A stretch of 64,000 nt of DNA from Enterococcus mundtii (GTDB lineage: Bacteria; Bacillota; Bacilli; Lactobacillales; Enterococcaceae): positions 91,073-155,072 of the forward strand of contig NZ_PUAP01000026.1 in the NCBI RefSeq assembly GCF_002947535.1. Direction: 5' to 3'. Positions 60,540 through 64,000 of the stretch are shown here, piece by piece. The notes beneath the pieces are model-generated. The model was not told the origin of the DNA. It made no database searches and worked only from the letters and a program-made list of their open reading frames with translations. A program made the position numbers and the translations under genes. Positions within the stretch are counted from its first letter, which is position 1. Every line of letters begins with the position of its first letter.

Positions 60540-61322
60540 CTAAATATACGCTTCACCTTTTGCAAACAAAGTTGCCTCTCCACTGATCATCACGCGATCT
60601 CCTAGCCACTGACAAGTCAAGAACCCACCTCTAGGAGAAAGTTGTTGAGCAACTAGGTCATTCTTTCCTAGCGCTTGCGCCCAATAGGGAATCAAATTCG
60701 CATGTGCTGAACCACACACTGGATCTTCATTGATCGTTAGTTTTGGAAAAAAGGTTCTGGAAACAAAATCTTCGTTCTTTCCTTTAGCTGTAACGATTAC
60801 CCCGACTCCTTCTTTTAATTGCGTCATTGCCGTATAATCAGGCGTCAGATTTGCCACTATCCCTTCATCTTCTAAAACAAAAAATAAGTCCCTTGCCAGA
60901 TAAGCTTCTTTTATGTTGGCACCAAGCACTTGCTCGTATTCTGGTAATATAGCGACCGGTTGCGGTAAGATACTTGGAAAATCCATCGCATATTTTTGCT
61001 CTTTTTGTGTGACATATAGATTACCACTTTGCGTTGAAAATGAAATCGTGGATTCACTGATGCCATAGAAATGGAACAATACAAATGCAGTGGCTAAAGT
61101 CGCATGACCACATAAATCGATTTCACGCTCTGGAGTGAACCAACGTAACTCATAGCCCTTCTCTTTTCTAACGGTAAAGGCGGTTTCCGATAGATTGTTT
61201 TCGATGGCGATTTTTTGCATGACATCATCAGGTAGCCATTCGTCTAATACAAAGACCGCCGCAGGATTTCCTTTGAACACTTCATTGGTGAAGGCGTCAA
61301 CTACATAATAGGGTAAATTCAT
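60540..61322 (-). CDS. PhzF family isomerase-like protein
   Basis: This 260-residue protein has the paired hot-dog-like fold of PhzF/DapF. The catalytic glutamate is in NNLSETAFTV, and DLCGHATLATAF and DPVCGSAHANLIPYW are the conserved family blocks. PhzF isomerises a dihydro-anthranilate in phenazine synthesis; most relatives have unknown amino-acid-like substrates. It follows the OCD-like gene by seven bases and probably acts on the same compound. AAGGAG before the ATG. Confidence 0.85.
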   Translation of the reverse strand: MNLPYYVVDAFTNEVFKGNPAAVFVLDEWLPDDVMQKIAIENNLSETAFTVRKEKGYELRWFTPEREIDLCGHATLATAFVLFHFYGISESTISFSTQSGNLYVTQKEQKYAMDFPSILPQPVAILPEYEQVLGANIKEAYLARDLFFVLEDEGIVANLTPDYTAMTQLKEGVGVIVTAKGKNEDFVSRTFFPKLTINEDPVCGSAHANLIPYWAQALGKNDLVAQQLSPRGGFLTCQWLGDRVMISGEATLFAKGEAYI

Positions 61323-61329
61323 TTATAAA

Positions 61330-62289
61330 CTACTCCTTTACTTTTTGATAAATATATTCGGCGCAACATAAATCTTCCACTGCTAAGCCAACAGCATCGA
61401 AGATCGTGATCGCTTGTTCGTCTGTTCTCCCTGTCTTCTTCCGGGTGACTAATTCACCTAGAGAACCGAGAATGCTTTTCTGGTCAATCTTCCCTTCTGT
61501 CAGCGGAATCAAATAGTCGCCACTTTCCGTTTTGACCGCTTGATAATCATCCACATACAATTGTCCAGATGCCATCAAATCACTCGTTAACTCACGGGTA
61601 TCTGGTGTAAATGTCCCGATCACATTGATGTGTGTACCAGATTGAACATCGTTTTTTGATAAAAAAGCATGTCTACTAGGTGTTAAAGTACAGATAATAT
61701 CTGCTTCTATGGTCGCTTCAGTCAACGTGGAACAATCAATAAAGCACAGTTCAGGATATTTATTTTGCTGTTCTAGGATAAATTGTTTTCTTCGTGCTTC
61801 ATCTAAGTCATAGACAAACACCCGATGAATCTTTCGGACACAGATAATTGCAGCTAGATGCGAAGCCGCTTGTTGCCCTGATCCAATCAATGTGAGTGTA
61901 TCTGCCGATGACTTTGCTAAGTAGTTCGTGGCTAATGCTGAAACTGCTGCTGTTCGTATCCAAGTGACTGCATTCGCATCGATCATCGCGACAGGTTGCC
62001 CATTTTTTGAATCGAAAAGTATGATTTCACCTAAATGTGAAGGTAGCTTTTGTTTGTGATTGTTTGGAAATGCCGTAATGATCTTAGAACCAAAGTAACG
62101 ATCACTTCCTAGATAAGCAGGCATCATCGCAAAGATATTTTTGGCCTCTCCATCTGGTAATTGTTGGACCATTCGCTTCTCTTGAGAAATCTTTCCGACT
62201 TGAAAATCTTTAAAACACTGTTCCATTACTTTGATTGCTTCTGCAAAACTAAAATGAGTGATTACTTCATGACTATCGATGATTTGCAT
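61330..62289 (-). CDS. Ornithine cyclodeaminase/mu-crystallin family protein
   Basis: This 319-residue NAD(P)-binding protein has an N-terminal dimerisation part and a Rossmann domain (TLIGSGQQAASHLAAI, about 130-145). Members act as ornithine cyclodeaminase, alanine dehydrogenase or ketimine reductase, so the reaction cannot be told. It starts the two-gene operon with the PhzF-like gene; AAGGAGGGG precedes the ATG. Divergent from the MocR-type regulator, which likely controls it. Confidence 0.85.
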   Translation of the reverse strand: MQIIDSHEVITHFSFAEAIKVMEQCFKDFQVGKISQEKRMVQQLPDGEAKNIFAMMPAYLGSDRYFGSKIITAFPNNHKQKLPSHLGEIILFDSKNGQPVAMIDANAVTWIRTAAVSALATNYLAKSSADTLTLIGSGQQAASHLAAIICVRKIHRVFVYDLDEARRKQFILEQQNKYPELCFIDCSTLTEATIEADIICTLTPSRHAFLSKNDVQSGTHINVIGTFTPDTRELTSDLMASGQLYVDDYQAVKTESGDYLIPLTEGKIDQKSILGSLGELVTRKKTGRTDEQAITIFDAVGLAVEDLCCAEYIYQKVKE

Positions 62290-62309
62290 ATTTCCCCTCC
62301 TTTTTTTCT

Positions 62310-62362
62310 ATCCTAGCGTTCAGAAACAATACATTCAATGATATAATTGTATGGAATACAAT
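62310..62362. promoter_or_regulatory. Divergent promoters and operator of the OCD/MocR pair
   Basis: Minus strand: TTGAAT (62338-62333), 17 bp, TAGGAT (62315-62310). Plus strand: TTCAGA, 17 bp, TATAAT (62342-62347). An inverted repeat ATTGTA-N5-TACAAT (62346-62362) overlaps the plus-strand -10 and start, a plausible MocR autoregulatory site. Confidence 0.65.
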
Positions 62363-62382
62363 TTTTGAAAGAAGGAAAGAGT

Positions 62383-63777
62383 ATGTCAATCAACTCTTAT
62401 GAGAACTATCCATTGACTTGGCGTCCAGATAGAAAAAAGTTACATCGCCCAATCTATCAATCCCTTATCAAGCAACTAGAAGCTGATATTTTATCCAATA
62501 AATTACAAAAAAATACAAGGTTGCCTTCCCAAAGAGAATTAGCTGATTTCTTAGACATCAATTTCACAACGGTTGGTCAAGCTTATAAGTTGGGCCTAGA
62601 AAAAGGGTTGCTCTATACAAGTATCGGGAGTGGTACGTTTGTTTCGCCAAATGCGTTTACCTCCATCACTATTTCCTCTGATCAAGTACCTGATCATATC
62701 ATTGATTTTGGGTTAGTCAGTTCATTTGATGAATGCAACGAAATGATTGCGCCTTTTATTCAAGCCGTCGCCCAAAATCATGCGACAAGCGGACTTCTTA
62801 GTTACCGTGAACCTTTAGGGACAAACTATCAATTGACGATTGCCAAAAATTGGTTGGAAACACAAGGTGTCTATGCTTCAAATGACCAGATTGCTATTGT
62901 TTCAGGTGTTCAAAATGGCTTGGCAGTCACTTTAGCTGCTCTGTTTTCTCCAGGAGATCGTTTGGCAGTCGATCGCTATACTTATTCAAATTTCATTGAA
63001 CTAGCTCACCTTTATCACATGGAAATCGTACCGATTGATTTTGATGCGGAGGGTATGCTTCCCGAATTGCTTGAACAAGAATGTCGGAAAAAAGAAATCC
63101 ACGGTATTTTTCTGATGCCTTCTTGCAACAATCCCATTGGGTTTCAACTATCCGCAGAACGGAGGCAACAGCTAAAAGAAGTCATCGCAAAGGAACAATT
63201 GATCGTGATCGAAGACGACATCCATTCTTTTTTAACTACCTATAATCAAAAGACGCCACTCCCTTCATTCCAACAGTTACTTCCTGAACAAACGATCTAT
63301 CTTGCTGGAATGACCAAGTTTATCTGTGCAGGTATGCGTGTTGCCTTTCTAGTATTTCCCGAAAAGTACAAACAAAAGATCCAACAGGCAATTTTCAACA
63401 TTAATGTCAAAACCTCGAGTTTAGATGCTGAGATCGTCACGCAAATCTTATGTTCTAAAACCGCACAGAATATACTAGAAACAAAAACCAACTATACAAA
63501 ACAAGCAAATGAACGATTCGATACACTTTTCAACTTGCCACGACCGACCAATCCACTTCCTTTTTATCGTCATATCGCTGTTCGAAATGACCTATCCCCA
63601 GAAACAATCGAACAAGCTTTTTTAAATAAAGGGATTCGTATCTATCATTCGCATCGTTTTACAACACACCCGCAACATGATCCTTTTATTCGAATTGCTT
63701 TATCCTCTAATCCTTTGGAAGTTTTAACAAGAGGGCTTGAGATCGTCAAAAAAGAAATCGTTCACTTTCAACGATGA
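62383..63777 (+). CDS. MocR-type (GntR/aminotransferase) regulator
   Basis: This 464-residue PLP-dependent transcription factor has a GntR winged helix (about 20-90; LPSQRELADFLDINFTTVGQAY, GSGTFVS) and a class I aminotransferase-like domain (about 105-460). The PLP lysine is likely in GMTKFICAGMRVAF. MocR regulators sense an amino-acid or vitamin derivative bound to PLP. It is divergent from the OCD-like/PhzF-like genes and probably activates or represses them. The start is ATG 62383 with GAAGG; the upstream open frame covers the promoter. Confidence 0.9.
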   Translation: MSINSYENYPLTWRPDRKKLHRPIYQSLIKQLEADILSNKLQKNTRLPSQRELADFLDINFTTVGQAYKLGLEKGLLYTSIGSGTFVSPNAFTSITISSDQVPDHIIDFGLVSSFDECNEMIAPFIQAVAQNHATSGLLSYREPLGTNYQLTIAKNWLETQGVYASNDQIAIVSGVQNGLAVTLAALFSPGDRLAVDRYTYSNFIELAHLYHMEIVPIDFDAEGMLPELLEQECRKKEIHGIFLMPSCNNPIGFQLSAERRQQLKEVIAKEQLIVIEDDIHSFLTTYNQKTPLPSFQQLLPEQTIYLAGMTKFICAGMRVAFLVFPEKYKQKIQQAIFNINVKTSSLDAEIVTQILCSKTAQNILETKTNYTKQANERFDTLFNLPRPTNPLPFYRHIAVRNDLSPETIEQAFLNKGIRIYHSHRFTTHPQHDPFIRIALSSNPLEVLTRGLEIVKKEIVHFQR

Positions 63778-63846
63778 TTTACCCCATAAAATCAAAACGA
63801 TCCAACTGGTTCTTTTTGTTTTTAACTGATCGAAACCACATCGAAG

Positions 63847-64000
63847 AAGAGGTCGGGACAGAAGTGTTCAGCCTCGAGAAATAAGGCGCCATCCACGAAA
63901 ATTGTTCTTCAAATTTTTGTGGATGGCGCCTTATTTCCGAAGAGGTTACTTCTGTTCCCGCCGTTTATTCGTTTTAGGTGGTAGGAGACAACTAATGTCC
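63847..64000. repeat. Dispersed hairpin repeat, copy F (truncated by the window)
   Basis: Close relative of the copy at 14273-14427. Outer arms TCGGGACAGAAGT / ACTTCTGTTCCCG enclose the inner stem AATAAGGCGCCATCCAC / GTGGATGGCGCCTTATT with core AAAATTGTTCTTCAAATTTT. It follows the MocR gene and may end it. Confidence 0.85.

Overview
The window looks like the chromosome of a low-GC Gram-positive bacterium of the genus Enterococcus, most likely the hirae/faecium/mundtii side of the genus. The evidence is a complete ntp-type Na+-translocating V-ATPase operon with the potassium transporter gene ntpJ at its end, a cggR-led glycolytic cluster next to rpoN, a WxL-type surface-protein locus with an Mga-like regulator, and the rnhC/zapA/cvpA/mutS2/trxA/uvrC order usual in Firmicutes. 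NtpA (593 aa), NtpB (458 aa) and NtpK (156 aa) have the lengths I know for E. hirae. The five Na+-ligand residues of NtpK fall at the same residue numbers. I cannot name the species from sequence alone.

Layout. 1-6 kb is an accessory surface region: small membrane-anchored proteins, a decayed paralogue of one of them, a WxL-interacting (DUF916/DUF3324) protein, an Mga-family regulator and an orphan secreted protein. 6-13.3 kb is cggR-gap-pgk-tpiA-eno with a recognisable CggR operator, then rpoN and a lone tRNA-Arg(CCG). 13.5-20.5 kb holds housekeeping singletons: rpoE, lipL, an HD dNTPase-like gene, a HAD phosphatase, a Nudix hydrolase and glyoxalase I. 20.6-30.8 kb is the ntp operon, ntpF-I-K-E-C-G-A-B-D then ntpJ, read on the minus strand from a promoter near 31.0 kb through a leader of about 165 nt that ends in an intrinsic terminator. 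31-44.5 kb is chromosomal core: a gamma-glutamyl-GABA hydrolase-like gene, fbp, a Nat-type ABC exporter, uvrC, trxA, mutS2, cvpA, zapA, rnhC and an amidase.

44.6-50 kb carries two tandem paralogous secreted GH18 chitinases with FnIII and chitin-binding modules. 50.3-52.8 kb is a TetR-regulated FtsX/ATPase ABC module with two palindromes 21 bp apart in front of it. 52.9-59 kb is a full L-ascorbate (ula) utilisation operon with a divergent DeoR-type regulator. 59.2-60.3 kb is lactate oxidase behind a consensus cre site. 60.5-63.8 kb is a PhzF-like/OCD-like gene pair divergent from a MocR-type regulator.

The most interesting signals are non-coding. First, a terminator sits in the 5' leader of the Na+-ATPase operon between divergent genes, so it can only act on the ntp transcript itself: a candidate cation-responsive attenuator. 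Second, a family of dispersed intergenic hairpins (about 14.3, 34.1, 50.3, 60.5 and 63.9 kb, possibly 22.2 kb) shares a nearly invariant inner core, while the outer stems differ in sequence yet stay paired. Third, a terminator hairpin sits between ntpD and ntpJ, where E. hirae has ntpH.
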